DNA from: an uncultured Erythrobacter sp.
GTDB taxonomy: Bacteria > Pseudomonadota > Alphaproteobacteria > Sphingomonadales > Sphingomonadaceae
Assembly (NCBI GenBank): GCA_947500645.1
Contig: CANMSD010000003.1
Span: forward strand, 122,501 to 186,500
Direction: 5' to 3'
DNA length: 64,000 bases
The notes beneath the pieces were generated by a model. The model was not told the origin of the DNA. It ran no database searches and saw nothing but the letters and a program-made list of their open reading frames with translations. The translations under genes were made by a program, and so were the position numbers. Each line of letters opens with the position of its first letter. The stretch's first letter is position 1. This document shows positions 29,308 to 38,135 of this stretch, piece after piece.

Positions 29308-30687
29308 TCAATTGTTCGTCTTGCTGCGCAGGACAAAGGCAATAATCACGCTGGCCGTTAACGCGCCGAACAGGTTGGCCGCGAGTTCGGCGGCATAGAT
29401 CGCCTCGCTGCCCCAGCTCGATTGCAGCGCCCAGGCGAAGGGAAGCATGACGAGGAATACGCGGGCAAAGGATTGAGCGAGAGCAAAGCTGGCCCTATCC
29501 ACAGCGTTCAAAATCCCATTGCCGACGATCAGCAAGCCGAACCCGGCATAGCCCCAGGCGGCAATCTGAAGATACAGAGCAAACTGGGCGATAACCTCCG
29601 GGTCTTCGGTGAAGAAATCGGCGAACCATTCGCCCGCAGCCACCATGGCTATCGCGATGGTCAGCCCCCAAACAATGCAGAAGCCGCCAGCGTAAAGGGC
29701 AGCCTCGCGCGCGCGTCCGAATTGTTTAGCGCCCCAATTCTGGCCGACAATCGCGCCGATAGAGCCCGACAGGGCGAGCAATGGCACCACGGCAAAGCTC
29801 TGCAAACGCCCCGCCGCACCAAAGCCAGCCACCGCTGCCTGACCTTCTGCTGCGATCAGAGCGGTCAGGACCGACAGCCCAATGGGGTTGATCGCATTGG
29901 AGCAAGCCGCTGGCACGCCGACGCGCAATATTGCCAGCGTCGGGTCGAGAATTTTGCCTTCCATGAGCATGCGCGGTTTGAAGATGATTTGGGTTTTGCT
30001 CAGCAGGAACGCTGCCATCGCCACGCCGAATACCCAGCCGATGATCGTCGCATAGGCCGCGCCGATAATGCCAAAGCCCTCAAATCCAAAGGCACCGGTG
30101 ATCAGTATCGGATCGAGCACCCAGTTCGCTGCCGCATAGGTGATCGAAACATAGCTGGTCTTGCGTGCCTCGCCTTGGCCGCGCAGCACCCCATTCAAGC
30201 CCATGATCACGAGGATCAGTGGAAATCCTGCAGCATAAGGCACCATGTAGGTCTTTATGATCGGCAGCAGATTTTCTTGCGCATTCATCAGCGCGAAGAT
30301 CGGGTCGAGCAGCAGATAAAGTGATGCCGCAATTACCAGGCCGATCGTGATGGCGAAGATGATGCCGAGATTGGCGCGGCGCATCGCCTTGTCGTGATCG
30401 CCTTCGCCGAGCGCTCTCGCGACGACTGAATTGATGCCGACCATGACGCCCACACCCAGACTGCTCAGTGCGACCGAGATTGGGAATATGAAGGAGATTG
30501 CAGCCAGCTCTGCGCTGCCCAGCTGGCCGATGAAGTATGAATCGACCAGGCCAATCGACATGATCGCGGCCACCCCGATAATCATCGGCAGGGTTTGCGA
30601 GACAAGATGTCCGGGAATGGAGCCGCTGGTGAGTTTGGCAGAGCCCTGGTTCGGCCCGTCGCTTTGCGGCATGTCGGTATCGCTCAT
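29308..30687 (-). CDS. MATE family multidrug efflux transporter
   Basis: A 459-residue, 12-helix inner-membrane antiporter that should expel organic cations by Na+ or H+ exchange. MATE features are visible: the first half starts LVSQTLPMIIGVAAIMSIGLVD, with FIGQLGSAELAAIS and VGINSVVARALGEGDHDKA; the second half repeats the fold with IGAIVGQNWGAKQFGRA. It stands alone, divergent from the aldolase-like gene. Confidence 0.92.
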   Translation of the reverse strand: MSDTDMPQSDGPNQGSAKLTSGSIPGHLVSQTLPMIIGVAAIMSIGLVDSYFIGQLGSAELAAISFIFPISVALSSLGVGVMVGINSVVARALGEGDHDKAMRRANLGIIFAITIGLVIAASLYLLLDPIFALMNAQENLLPIIKTYMVPYAAGFPLILVIMGLNGVLRGQGEARKTSYVSITYAAANWVLDPILITGAFGFEGFGIIGAAYATIIGWVFGVAMAAFLLSKTQIIFKPRMLMEGKILDPTLAILRVGVPAACSNAINPIGLSVLTALIAAEGQAAVAGFGAAGRLQSFAVVPLLALSGSIGAIVGQNWGAKQFGRAREAALYAGGFCIVWGLTIAIAMVAAGEWFADFFTEDPEVIAQFALYLQIAAWGYAGFGLLIVGNGILNAVDRASFALAQSFARVFLVMLPFAWALQSSWGSEAIYAAELAANLFGALTASVIIAFVLRSKTNN

Positions 30688-30800
30688 TGCCTATGCCGCG
30701 TAGCGGCACGCAAGGCTTGCGCATAGCGAAAACCTTGTGCGGTCCCCGCATATCATGCGATAAGCGTATCAAACGACAACTTACCCGAAGGAACGGCGCG

Positions 30801-31565
30801 ATGGCGACTCAGCTGAAACCAACGATCGAATGCAGCAAAGAAGAGTGGCAGGCGCGCCTCGATCTTGCCGCGTGCTATCGGATTTTCGATCACCTTGGAT
30901 GGTCGGAATCGATCTATAACCACATCTCGCTGAAAGTGCCCGGTGAGGAAGACACGTTCCTGATCAATCCGTTCGGCATGCTCTATGACGAAGTGACCGC
31001 GAGCAACCTTGTGAAGATCGATGTCGAAGGCAACAACGTCGGCGGCTCGCCTTACATGGTGAACAAGGCCGGCTTCACTCAACACGCCTATTTTCACAAG
31101 CATTTGGGCGAGAAGGCTGATGCGATCTGCCACGTGCATACCACTGCTACAATGGCGGTATGCAGCCACAAAGACGGGCTGATCCCGACCAATTTCTATG
31201 CCTGCAACTTCATCGATCAGGTTGGCTATCACGACTTCGAAGGCGTGACCGTACGCCCTGAAGAAGGTGAGCGGCTGGTCGAGAACCTTGGCGATCATTC
31301 GATCCTGATGCTGCGCAATCACGGGCCGGTTGTGATGGACAAGACGATTCAGGGCATGTTCGTGAAGATGTGGGCGCTTCAGCGTGCCTGCGAGATTCAG
31401 GTGGCGACGCTTGGCATGGGCAACCCCAATGTCGTCGCTCAGGAAGTGGTCGATGTGCACCAGCGCGACATCTCCGTGATGAGCAGCCAGGGCGGTGCTG
31501 GGATGTTCGATTTCGAAGCGTGGAAGCGCCGGGTCGACAAGATCGACGATAGCTGGCGCAGCTAA
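30801..31565 (+). CDS. Class II aldolase/adducin family protein
   Basis: A 254-residue protein of the class II aldolase/adducin fold. The zinc-binding pair HVHTT (in AICHVHTTATMAV) and the later His in LRNHGPVVMDKTI are present, and IYNHISLKVPGEEDTFLINP is the family's early block. ATG at 30801 is chosen because AAGGA lies 8 nt upstream; the frame is open back to 30687 without a ribosome binding site. Many members of this subgroup are of unknown substrate; an aldolase, epimerase or dehydratase role is possible. Confidence 0.88.
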   Translation: MATQLKPTIECSKEEWQARLDLAACYRIFDHLGWSESIYNHISLKVPGEEDTFLINPFGMLYDEVTASNLVKIDVEGNNVGGSPYMVNKAGFTQHAYFHKHLGEKADAICHVHTTATMAVCSHKDGLIPTNFYACNFIDQVGYHDFEGVTVRPEEGERLVENLGDHSILMLRNHGPVVMDKTIQGMFVKMWALQRACEIQVATLGMGNPNVVAQEVVDVHQRDISVMSSQGGAGMFDFEAWKRRVDKIDDSWRS

Positions 31566-31586
31566 GCGCGACTTTCCTACCAGCCT

Positions 31587-32888
31587 CTAGTTGGTGTTGA
31601 TCTGCTCCGCTGCCGCTTCGGGTGGCGGGCAGGTATACACGCCGTCTTGCTGCATTTGACCAGCCGGACCCAGCAAGTCGGCTAGAAACGACGTCTGCGT
31701 TTCTATCTGTTCGAGATAGGCGATGAATTCGTGCTTCTCGCGCTTGCTCTCCCGCTTGAAGTCGTAAGCGATCGCTTCAATCCCGCGGGCATTCAGGCGG
31801 GGATTGTCTGCGAGATATTCGCAATAATTCTCATAGCTTGAGGCCATGCAGGTCACGCCAAAGCGATCGCACCCGACAAACCCCTTTGTAATCACCTCGT
31901 CATCGGGGTTGATCCCGTAGAGCAGGCGGGCATTGCCAGAAAGCATGCCCTCATTGCTGCCCTCGGCGCTTCCGGAAAAGGTCTTCACGGTTGTTGCGGG
32001 CGCGAGCATGCCGATGGCTAGATCATCAAAGGTGGGCACGCGGTATACGCCATCCTTGGCCGAAGCATTGTCGGCGAAGCGTTGGTAGGCAAAGTCCCGA
32101 TCGTCCTCCAGCAGGGGCAATACGCGCGCCGGATTGCCTACCGTCGAGCCGATCACGAAGGCGCCAGAACTGTGCGACAACATGCGCACTTTCGCACGCG
32201 TGCCTTGCCTGTCCAACTCGTCATTCATCGCATTGAACATAGGGCGAAGATAAAATCCCACCAGCGGACCGCTCGCCTGAGCCTGCCCCCAGCAACGCAC
32301 CCCAAGCGGAACCGAGCAACCATCCCAGAACACTTCGACGAACAGCAGGTTTGCGGAGGTTGGACTCCGCTCGGTAATCATTCGGCGCGCTTTGGCGAAA
32401 TCCGGCACAGCTTCGGAAAAGCGCGTGTTGAAGCCATGGAGCAGGAAGACGATGGTCGGCTCCGACCCGTTGGCAACCGCACGTTTGGCAATTCTCTCAC
32501 CGCGTTCGCGCCAGATTGATAGCTGGCTGTCATACCAGGCGGAAAGTTCGGCATATTCAGCTGCGTCGCCGTTCAGCTCCGGCGCGGCGCGATTCACCGC
32601 CTCGCACAAATCGCGCACTTCGGAGGCCAGAAGCGCGGCGTCACACGGCGAGTTGCCGTCCGTGAAATGCTGGAACAGGCTGCCATCCCAATCGTAATCG
32701 GCGATCGCATTCGCAGCCAGCGGCTCGCGCGGATAGATGCTTCCAAATCCGTCGACATAGACGCGCATCACATTGTCTGCCGGCGCTGCAGCGATGGCAT
32801 CGAAATAGGAAATGCGATGCGTTGTCGAACAGGCAGAAAGCGCGAAAAGGAGCGGCGCGACTAGAGCAAGTCGCCAATTGGCAAGCAC
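31587..32888 (-). CDS. Alpha/beta-hydrolase lipoprotein (DUF900-like)
   Basis: A 433-residue predicted lipoprotein: signal peptide with lipobox LSAC (Cys20). The hydrolase core has the oxyanion segment FLLHGFNTRFSEA (about 149-161) and a nucleophile elbow LSHSSGAFV matching G/S-x-S-x-G. This pattern is like DUF900 esterase-type proteins. Several cysteine pairs in the later half suggest disulfides. Convergent with the aldolase-like gene. The substrate is unknown. Confidence 0.72.
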   Translation of the reverse strand: MLANWRLALVAPLLFALSACSTTHRISYFDAIAAAPADNVMRVYVDGFGSIYPREPLAANAIADYDWDGSLFQHFTDGNSPCDAALLASEVRDLCEAVNRAAPELNGDAAEYAELSAWYDSQLSIWRERGERIAKRAVANGSEPTIVFLLHGFNTRFSEAVPDFAKARRMITERSPTSANLLFVEVFWDGCSVPLGVRCWGQAQASGPLVGFYLRPMFNAMNDELDRQGTRAKVRMLSHSSGAFVIGSTVGNPARVLPLLEDDRDFAYQRFADNASAKDGVYRVPTFDDLAIGMLAPATTVKTFSGSAEGSNEGMLSGNARLLYGINPDDEVITKGFVGCDRFGVTCMASSYENYCEYLADNPRLNARGIEAIAYDFKRESKREKHEFIAYLEQIETQTSFLADLLGPAGQMQQDGVYTCPPPEAAAEQINTN

Positions 32889-33010
32889 TGTTGTGTTTCC
32901 TCGCTATGGCAGCTTTGGAGCAGGTTCTTGCCAAGGCCTACAATATCATCACCCCAAGTGAAGCATTTTTCTTGGCAAGGCGCGACGCCTCGTCTTAGGG
33001 TCCACGGTCT

Positions 33011-33589
33011 ATGCCGCGCATGACAGTCAATGAACGTCCGGTCGAGTTCGATATGGAGCCGGACACCCCGCTGCTTTACGCGCTGCGCGAGGCTGCGAAC
33101 CTGACTGGCACAAAGAGCTGCGGCGGCGGCGATTGCGTCGGTGCCTGCATGGTGTTGGTCGATGGTGCGGCGCTGCGATCCTGCCTGATCACGATTGCAG
33201 AGGCGGAAGGGCGCTTCATTACCACGATAGAGGGTCTGTCTCGCGATCGCTCACATCCTGTGCAGCAGGCAATGGTGGCTGAGCAGGCGATCCAATGCGG
33301 CTATTGCACGCCCGGAATTGTGATCGCGGCGGCCGCTCTCATCCAGCGCAATCCAGCGCCGAGCCGCCAAGAAATCGAGCAAGCCTTGCCGAATATGTGC
33401 CGCTGCGGGGTCTATCCTCGACTTGTCCGCGCGGTGCAGAGGGCGGGGCGTGTCGTCCAGCGTCAAGAGAGCATCAGCGCTGCCCCTGCTCCGGGGATTA
33501 GCGCAGCCGACGCGGCGGAGCGGGTTCCGGCGCTTAGAGTGCCGGAGGGTGAGCCTCAGGCTGCAGCATCAGACGAAACCGAAGAATAG
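33011..33589 (+). CDS. Orphan (2Fe-2S) small-subunit-like protein of molybdenum hydroxylases
   Basis: A 192-residue protein with the two domains of the small subunit of xanthine-dehydrogenase-type enzymes. The N-terminal plant-type ferredoxin has Cys37, Cys42, Cys46 and Cys58; the first three are spaced C-x4-C-x3-C, one residue more than the usual C-x4-C-x2-C. The helical second domain has the normal CGYC (96-99) and CRC (130-132). A 50-residue Ala/Pro-rich tail follows. Its usual large molybdopterin partner is not next to it; arsC follows after 18 nt. It may work with a remote partner or in a different electron-transfer role. Confidence 0.8.
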   Translation: MPRMTVNERPVEFDMEPDTPLLYALREAANLTGTKSCGGGDCVGACMVLVDGAALRSCLITIAEAEGRFITTIEGLSRDRSHPVQQAMVAEQAIQCGYCTPGIVIAAAALIQRNPAPSRQEIEQALPNMCRCGVYPRLVRAVQRAGRVVQRQESISAAPAPGISAADAAERVPALRVPEGEPQAAASDETEE

Positions 33590-33607
33590 ACATCTCGAGA
33601 GGCACAC

Positions 33608-33952
33608 ATGAAAGCGACGATCTGGCATAATCCGAAATGCGGCACTTCGCGCAAGACTCTGGCTATCCTAGAAGAGCAGCCAGGCGTTGATGTGACCGTG
33701 GTTGAGTATCTGAAAGAGGCGCCGACCCGTGCGAAACTCGACCAGCTCTACAGGGACGCTGGGATCAGGCCGCAACAGGGCCTGTGCATTCGCGGGACGG
33801 ACGCAAAGGAACGCGGTCTGCCCGACGCAGATGACGATATTGTAATGGACGCGATGGCGGCTGAACCGATCCTGATCGAGCGTCCGTTGGTCGAGACCGA
33901 CAAGGGCGTGCGCCTATGCCGCCCTCAGGATATTGTGCACGAGATTTTGTAA
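33608..33952 (+). CDS. arsC: Arsenate reductase, glutaredoxin-coupled (ArsC)
   Basis: A 114-residue ArsC/Spx-fold protein. The catalytic Cys11 sits in NPKCGTSRKTL and the family's conserved PTRAKLDQL, ERP and RPQDIV blocks are present (IERPLVETDKGVRLCRPQ). It reduces arsenate to arsenite with glutathione and glutaredoxin. No arsenite exporter or ArsR regulator is nearby, so this may be a housekeeping YffB/ArsC-type reductase instead of a resistance operon. It follows the 2Fe-2S gene closely and may be co-transcribed. Confidence 0.88.
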   Translation: MKATIWHNPKCGTSRKTLAILEEQPGVDVTVVEYLKEAPTRAKLDQLYRDAGIRPQQGLCIRGTDAKERGLPDADDDIVMDAMAAEPILIERPLVETDKGVRLCRPQDIVHEIL

Positions 33953-33982
33953 GCGGCAATGGGTGTTGGGTCTTTCTGAAAA

Positions 33983-35383
33983 TCACTTCTTATCGATGGT
34001 GAGATCAGCGTCGGCTTGTAGTGTCTTGGTCCCGATCAACAAAACCGCGACACAAAGCGCGATGACCAGGCCAAATCCGAGCCAGTCCGACATATTGTAG
34101 AGCCACACGCCCAATGCGGGGGCATAGATAAAGCTCGCGCCCGCAACCGAGGCGACAATGCCCGAGGCTTGACCTTGCTCGGCGCGCGTCACGGCTAGCG
34201 ATGTTCCCGCAGTGGTTCCGGGGCGGAACAGTCCGAAACCGAGCGACGCGATCGAATAAGCCAGCGCAATCGTGTGCAAGTCCTGTGCGCTACCGAGCAC
34301 TGTCACGCCCAGTGCGGCTATGGCGATGCCAGATAGAGTCGCTGCCCGCGGGCCGAGATTAAGCCGCGGGATCAGTCCCCATTGCGCGAGCAAGGTCGCC
34401 AAGGCTCCCGACATCAATACGATCCCCACCGGGCCAGCGCCTTCGGCTGGCGTTTCGCGCAGGCCCAAGCGATCGAGCACGAGGAAACCGGAAATGCCGA
34501 GGATCATGGCTTGTGCATGGCCACCGACCAATCCAGCGATCACCCAAGGACGCAGACGCGGCTCGAACCATTTTAGGCGTGGCGGCTCAGCAGCCGCATG
34601 TGTCGAGGCGGCAGTTTCCCTATCATCTTCATCATCGTCGCTGTCGCCGTGATCGCTGCCTGAGCCGGTCGCATAGGGCGCATCATATGTTCGTCCGCGC
34701 GCCGCGAATTGCGGTTCGTCATCCGGTAGGCGCAGCCGCAGCAGTATCAGCACAACCAGAGCCAGTAGCGCGAAACAGATAAATGGACCGGTGAGGCCGA
34801 TATCCATGAACGGCAGCACCATCAGCGGAGCGAGCGCGGGGCCGATCACCGTGCCGACGCCGAAGCTGGAGGCGATCAGCGATAGCGCATTGGTCCGCTC
34901 CGAGCGCGCCGTGCGCGAGGCGACATAGGCCTGCACAGCGGGCGGGGCGGCGCTGCCGAAACCGCCAAAAAGGCTGCGCGCAGCGGCAAAGGCGAGCAGC
35001 GTCCAGAATGCCGTCATCGCGCCTGCAAGCCCGGCCCAAAGTGCGACGCCGCATAGGGTCATGGACACCACAAAGCCGGTGAGACCCAGCGCCATCATCG
35101 ATTTGCGACCACGCTTGTCCGACCGACGAGCCCAGATCGGTGCGCAGATCACCCACAGCAATGCTGACCAACTGTAGGCCAGGCTGATCCACACGTCGTT
35201 GACTTCCAACGCGGTGCCGATCGAAGGCATGACCGATTGCATCGCCGTATTGCCCGCCGCCGTGACCAGCATAACCATGAACAGCAGGGCCAAGCGCCCG
35301 CGCGGGATGGCGCGAGGCTCGGAGCCGCTGCTTGAAGACGCGTGCTGATGTGCAGGTTCGAGATTGGGTTCAGCTTCAGCCAT
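33983..35383 (-). CDS. Major facilitator superfamily transporter
   Basis: A 466-residue transporter with about 12 membrane helices. The MFS loop 2-3 motif is seen as GAPIWARRSDKRGRKSM-like sequence (APIWARRSDKRGRK) after helix 2. A long charged cytoplasmic loop between helices 6 and 7 is rich in Asp and Ser (about 225-265: SDHGDSDDDEDD). Most like drug-efflux MFS proteins; the substrate is unknown. Convergent with arsC and divergent from the methyltransferase. Confidence 0.88.
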   Translation of the reverse strand: MAEAEPNLEPAHQHASSSSGSEPRAIPRGRLALLFMVMLVTAAGNTAMQSVMPSIGTALEVNDVWISLAYSWSALLWVICAPIWARRSDKRGRKSMMALGLTGFVVSMTLCGVALWAGLAGAMTAFWTLLAFAAARSLFGGFGSAAPPAVQAYVASRTARSERTNALSLIASSFGVGTVIGPALAPLMVLPFMDIGLTGPFICFALLALVVLILLRLRLPDDEPQFAARGRTYDAPYATGSGSDHGDSDDDEDDRETAASTHAAAEPPRLKWFEPRLRPWVIAGLVGGHAQAMILGISGFLVLDRLGLRETPAEGAGPVGIVLMSGALATLLAQWGLIPRLNLGPRAATLSGIAIAALGVTVLGSAQDLHTIALAYSIASLGFGLFRPGTTAGTSLAVTRAEQGQASGIVASVAGASFIYAPALGVWLYNMSDWLGFGLVIALCVAVLLIGTKTLQADADLTIDKK

Positions 35384-35498
35384 GGTTGATGGTCGCGCTA
35401 GGCCAGCGGAAGGCGGCTTGCAATTGTATAGCGCCTCTGCAAGGCGAGTTGACGACTATCATTTGCATCTCAGACATTGACGGCAATACGGACACGTT

Positions 35499-36152
35499 AT
35501 GGAATCCAGAGACTTGGCGATCGGGAAGCGCGGCGGATTGCGCGAGCGCTGGCAGCGTTACGCGGGCCAATGTGCGGTTTTCTTTCGCGGTTTTCTCGAG
35601 CATCCCCGGATGGTTGGCTCGATAATCCCCTCTTCGCGCTTCACGGTTCGCAAGATGCTGGAGCCGGTCGACTGGGGCAGATGTGAGGTGTTCGTTGAAT
35701 ACGGCCCGGGCATCGGCACATTCTGCCGCCCGGTGCTTGATCGGTTGCGCGGCGACGGGGCTTTGGTCGTGATCGACACCAATCCGCTCTATGTCGAGTA
35801 CCTCACCCGTACGATCCGCGATCCACGCTTCCACGCGGTGCTGGGATCCGCGGAGCATGTCGAGCAGCACCTTGCCGAGCTTGGCCTGCCGCAGGCCGAC
35901 TATGTCCTATCCGGCCTGCCGTTTTCGACCCTTCCAGCAGGCGTCGCACCAGCGATTGCAGCTGCAACCTATCGCGTTATCAAGCCGGGCGGGGCGTTTC
36001 TCGCCTATCAGTTTAGTTCGGTCGTGCGCGACGAATCCGCCAAATTCTTCGAACGTATTGAATCCGGGTTCGAGTGGCTCAATATCCTGCCGTGCAAGCT
36101 TTATTGGGCCTGGAAAGAACCCAAGGACCAGGGCGAGCAGACGGAGGCCTGA
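35499..36152 (+). CDS. PmtA-like SAM-dependent phospholipid N-methyltransferase
   Basis: A 217-residue class I methyltransferase. The SAM-binding motif is FVEYGPGIGTF (about 65-75), followed by VVIDTNPLYVEYL and the GLPFSTLP block typical of the PmtA group, which methylates phosphatidylethanolamine stepwise to phosphatidylcholine in alphaproteobacteria. The early segment FLEHPRMVGSIIPSSR also fits that family. The protein would act at the inner face of the membrane. Related rRNA adenine dimethylases share the fold but not the N-terminal block. Confidence 0.8.
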   Translation: MESRDLAIGKRGGLRERWQRYAGQCAVFFRGFLEHPRMVGSIIPSSRFTVRKMLEPVDWGRCEVFVEYGPGIGTFCRPVLDRLRGDGALVVIDTNPLYVEYLTRTIRDPRFHAVLGSAEHVEQHLAELGLPQADYVLSGLPFSTLPAGVAPAIAAATYRVIKPGGAFLAYQFSSVVRDESAKFFERIESGFEWLNILPCKLYWAWKEPKDQGEQTEA

Positions 36153-36174
36153 GACTCCCGGCCTGCGGCCAGAC

Positions 36175-37005
36175 TTATTCGAAAGTCTCGCTTACGTTTT
36201 CCTTCGTCGGTCCGGCGAGCTGGCCGTACATCGCGACGGTCAGTCCGCAAACCAGCATCCCGACGGCCATCGCCAGCAAGCCGTTGAACATACCGAGGAT
36301 CAGTGCGGAACCCGTCGCCCCGCTTGCCAGCGCTGCGATCACGCCGAACACACCGGCAACCAAAATCGAGATCACGAAATAGGCGATGAACAGCACCGCC
36401 CAGAAACCCAGCACGGGCCATTGCTTCGGACCGGTGATTTGCCACGATCGCTTCAAAGCCGTGAACGGATTGCCGACGCCTTCAAGCACGATGACAGGCA
36501 TCGTCATGGAGAAACGTGCCATGAGAAAAACGACAACGGCCAAGATAAGAATTGGGCCGATCACGGCAAAAATAGCCAAGTTTGCGACAGCGGCGAGAAT
36601 GCCGAATGGCAGCATGAGTATGAAGGCGACAACGAAATAGAGAATGAAGAACAGGAGCATTGCACCAATCACGGATGGCACCGATTTGAAGCCCGCCTTG
36701 ATCGCCTCGCCCACCGTAGGTCGAGTGCTGCCCACCAGCGCAATCATCGCTGCGTATCCAGCAAACTGGAACACCATCGCCAGCAGGCCCCAAAAGATCA
36801 ACGGGCCTGCCAATTCTGACATTTGCGCCATCATGACCTCTGGATCGGTGGTCGGATCGACGAACGAGGCAAAGTCGGGGATGGCCATATAGATAGCCAG
36901 CGACGGAATGAGAACGAAGACGGCCGCGATGATGGCAAGCAGCTGAAAGTTCTCCGCCACCAGCGCGGTCCCGCGCGACCAGGTGGTGTTCATGTTGAAT
37001 TCCAT
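36175..37005 (-). CDS. Multi-pass membrane protein of unknown function
   Basis: A 276-residue hydrophobic protein with about six membrane helices and conserved-looking segments FTALKRSWQITGPKQW and AMIALVGSTRPTVGEAIKAG, a pattern seen in uncharacterised membrane proteins related to the membrane domain of glycerophosphodiester phosphodiesterases. ATG at 37005 is chosen because GAGGGGAAA lies just upstream; the frame is open back to 37314 but into the lipB coding region. No enzyme motif is visible. Confidence 0.75.
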   Translation of the reverse strand: MEFNMNTTWSRGTALVAENFQLLAIIAAVFVLIPSLAIYMAIPDFASFVDPTTDPEVMMAQMSELAGPLIFWGLLAMVFQFAGYAAMIALVGSTRPTVGEAIKAGFKSVPSVIGAMLLFFILYFVVAFILMLPFGILAAVANLAIFAVIGPILILAVVVFLMARFSMTMPVIVLEGVGNPFTALKRSWQITGPKQWPVLGFWAVLFIAYFVISILVAGVFGVIAALASGATGSALILGMFNGLLAMAVGMLVCGLTVAMYGQLAGPTKENVSETFE

Positions 37006-37052
37006 GGCTCGTTTCCCCTCTTGCGAACGCTGCGCCGCTTTAAACTCGCCCC

Positions 37053-37790
37053 TTGATAAGCGCGTCAAACATCCCCACGCAATTGCCAATGGCCGAGATT
37101 GCCCAGACATCACCGGATTTGAGTCCAGAACTCGCCGCCATCGAGTGGCTGCATGAGCGTGAGCAAGTGCCCTATCGCCAGGCGTTGGAGGCGATGGAGC
37201 GCCGCAATGCCGCAATTGCTGCCGGGGATGAGCGAGAGCTGGTATGGCTACTCGAACATCCGCCGGTCTACACCGCCGGCACCAGCGCAGCCGAAGGCGA
37301 GTTACTGGATCCACGTTTTGAAGTCGTAAAAGCGGGGCGCGGCGGGCGCTATACTTACCACGGGCCGGGGCAGCGTGTGGGGTATGTCATGCTCAATCTG
37401 GCCAAGCGCGGTAAAGACGTGCGCTGCTTCGTCCATGCAATCGAAGGCTGGGTGATCGCTGCGCTTGCCGATTTCGGCGTGAAGGCCTGGAGTGTTGATG
37501 AGCGTGTCGGCATCTGGACCAAGGATATCGACGGGCGTGAAGCAAAGATCGGTGCGATTGGCGTGCGCGTGCGTCGCTGGGTTACGATGCATGGCTTTTC
37601 GGTCAATCTAGACCCTGACCTTTCGCACTTCACCGGCATCGTGCCATGCGGAATAGAGGAATATGGCGTCACCAGCCTAGCGCGTTTGGGGCTCGACATT
37701 TCGCCCGCACAATGGGACGAGGCGCTGATCGCCCATGCGGGCGAGTTTCTTGCAACGCTCGACAAATCAGAGACGAATTCTTGCCAATGA
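37053..37790 (+). CDS. lipB: Lipoyl(octanoyl) transferase LipB
   Basis: Transfers octanoyl from ACP to lipoyl domains of pyruvate- and 2-oxoglutarate-dehydrogenase complexes. All family marks are visible in 245 residues: [31 protein letters not shown], catalytic Lys in [15 protein letters not shown] and catalytic Cys in [18 protein letters not shown] at 37089 is an alternative start that would better match the usual length. Its stop overlaps the next gene's start (ATGA). Confidence 0.95.
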   Translation: MISASNIPTQLPMAEIAQTSPDLSPELAAIEWLHEREQVPYRQALEAMERRNAAIAAGDERELVWLLEHPPVYTAGTSAAEGELLDPRFEVVKAGRGGRYTYHGPGQRVGYVMLNLAKRGKDVRCFVHAIEGWVIAALADFGVKAWSVDERVGIWTKDIDGREAKIGAIGVRVRRWVTMHGFSVNLDPDLSHFTGIVPCGIEEYGVTSLARLGLDISPAQWDEALIAHAGEFLATLDKSETNSCQ

Positions 37791-38122
37791 TCCGATTTGC
37801 ATTTCGCCCGCTCGTTTTGACTTCGTTCGCGCTGAGCATTGCGGCGTGCGGCGAGGAGGCCGAGGAGCCCGCGCGCGAGACCGAACTTGGCGGAGAGGCT
37901 AGCGGCGAGGTTTTGGGCGGCTCGATCAGTGACGACATGATCCCGCTCGAGCAATTGCGCTCGCAATCGCCGTCCGCCCCGCGCCCTACAAGTGCGTCCA
38001 ACGATGGTGGTTCAAGCAGCTCGGATGACGAGAGTGACGCCGAACCTGCTCCTGAACCGCAAGAGGCCGAAGCCTCCACAGAAGCTCCGGCCCCAGAACC
38101 TGCGGCTGAAGCCCCCGAGTAA
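37787..38122 (+). CDS. Small Ser/Glu/Pro-rich lipoprotein
   Basis: A 111-residue protein whose ATG overlaps the lipB stop. A signal peptide ends in the lipobox IAAC (Cys20), so it is a predicted lipoprotein. The mature part is low complexity: acidic, then Ser-rich, then repeated Glu-Ala-Pro. No family recognised; the composition suggests a flexible surface or periplasmic tether. Confidence 0.65.
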   Translation: MIRFAFRPLVLTSFALSIAACGEEAEEPARETELGGEASGEVLGGSISDDMIPLEQLRSQSPSAPRPTSASNDGGSSSSDDESDAEPAPEPQEAEASTEAPAPEPAAEAPE

Positions 38123-38135
38123 TCAGGCCGGGTGA

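Noticed and set aside
33608-33952. Arsenic resistance operon
   Set aside because: Only an ArsC-like reductase is present; no arsB/acr3 or arsR nearby.
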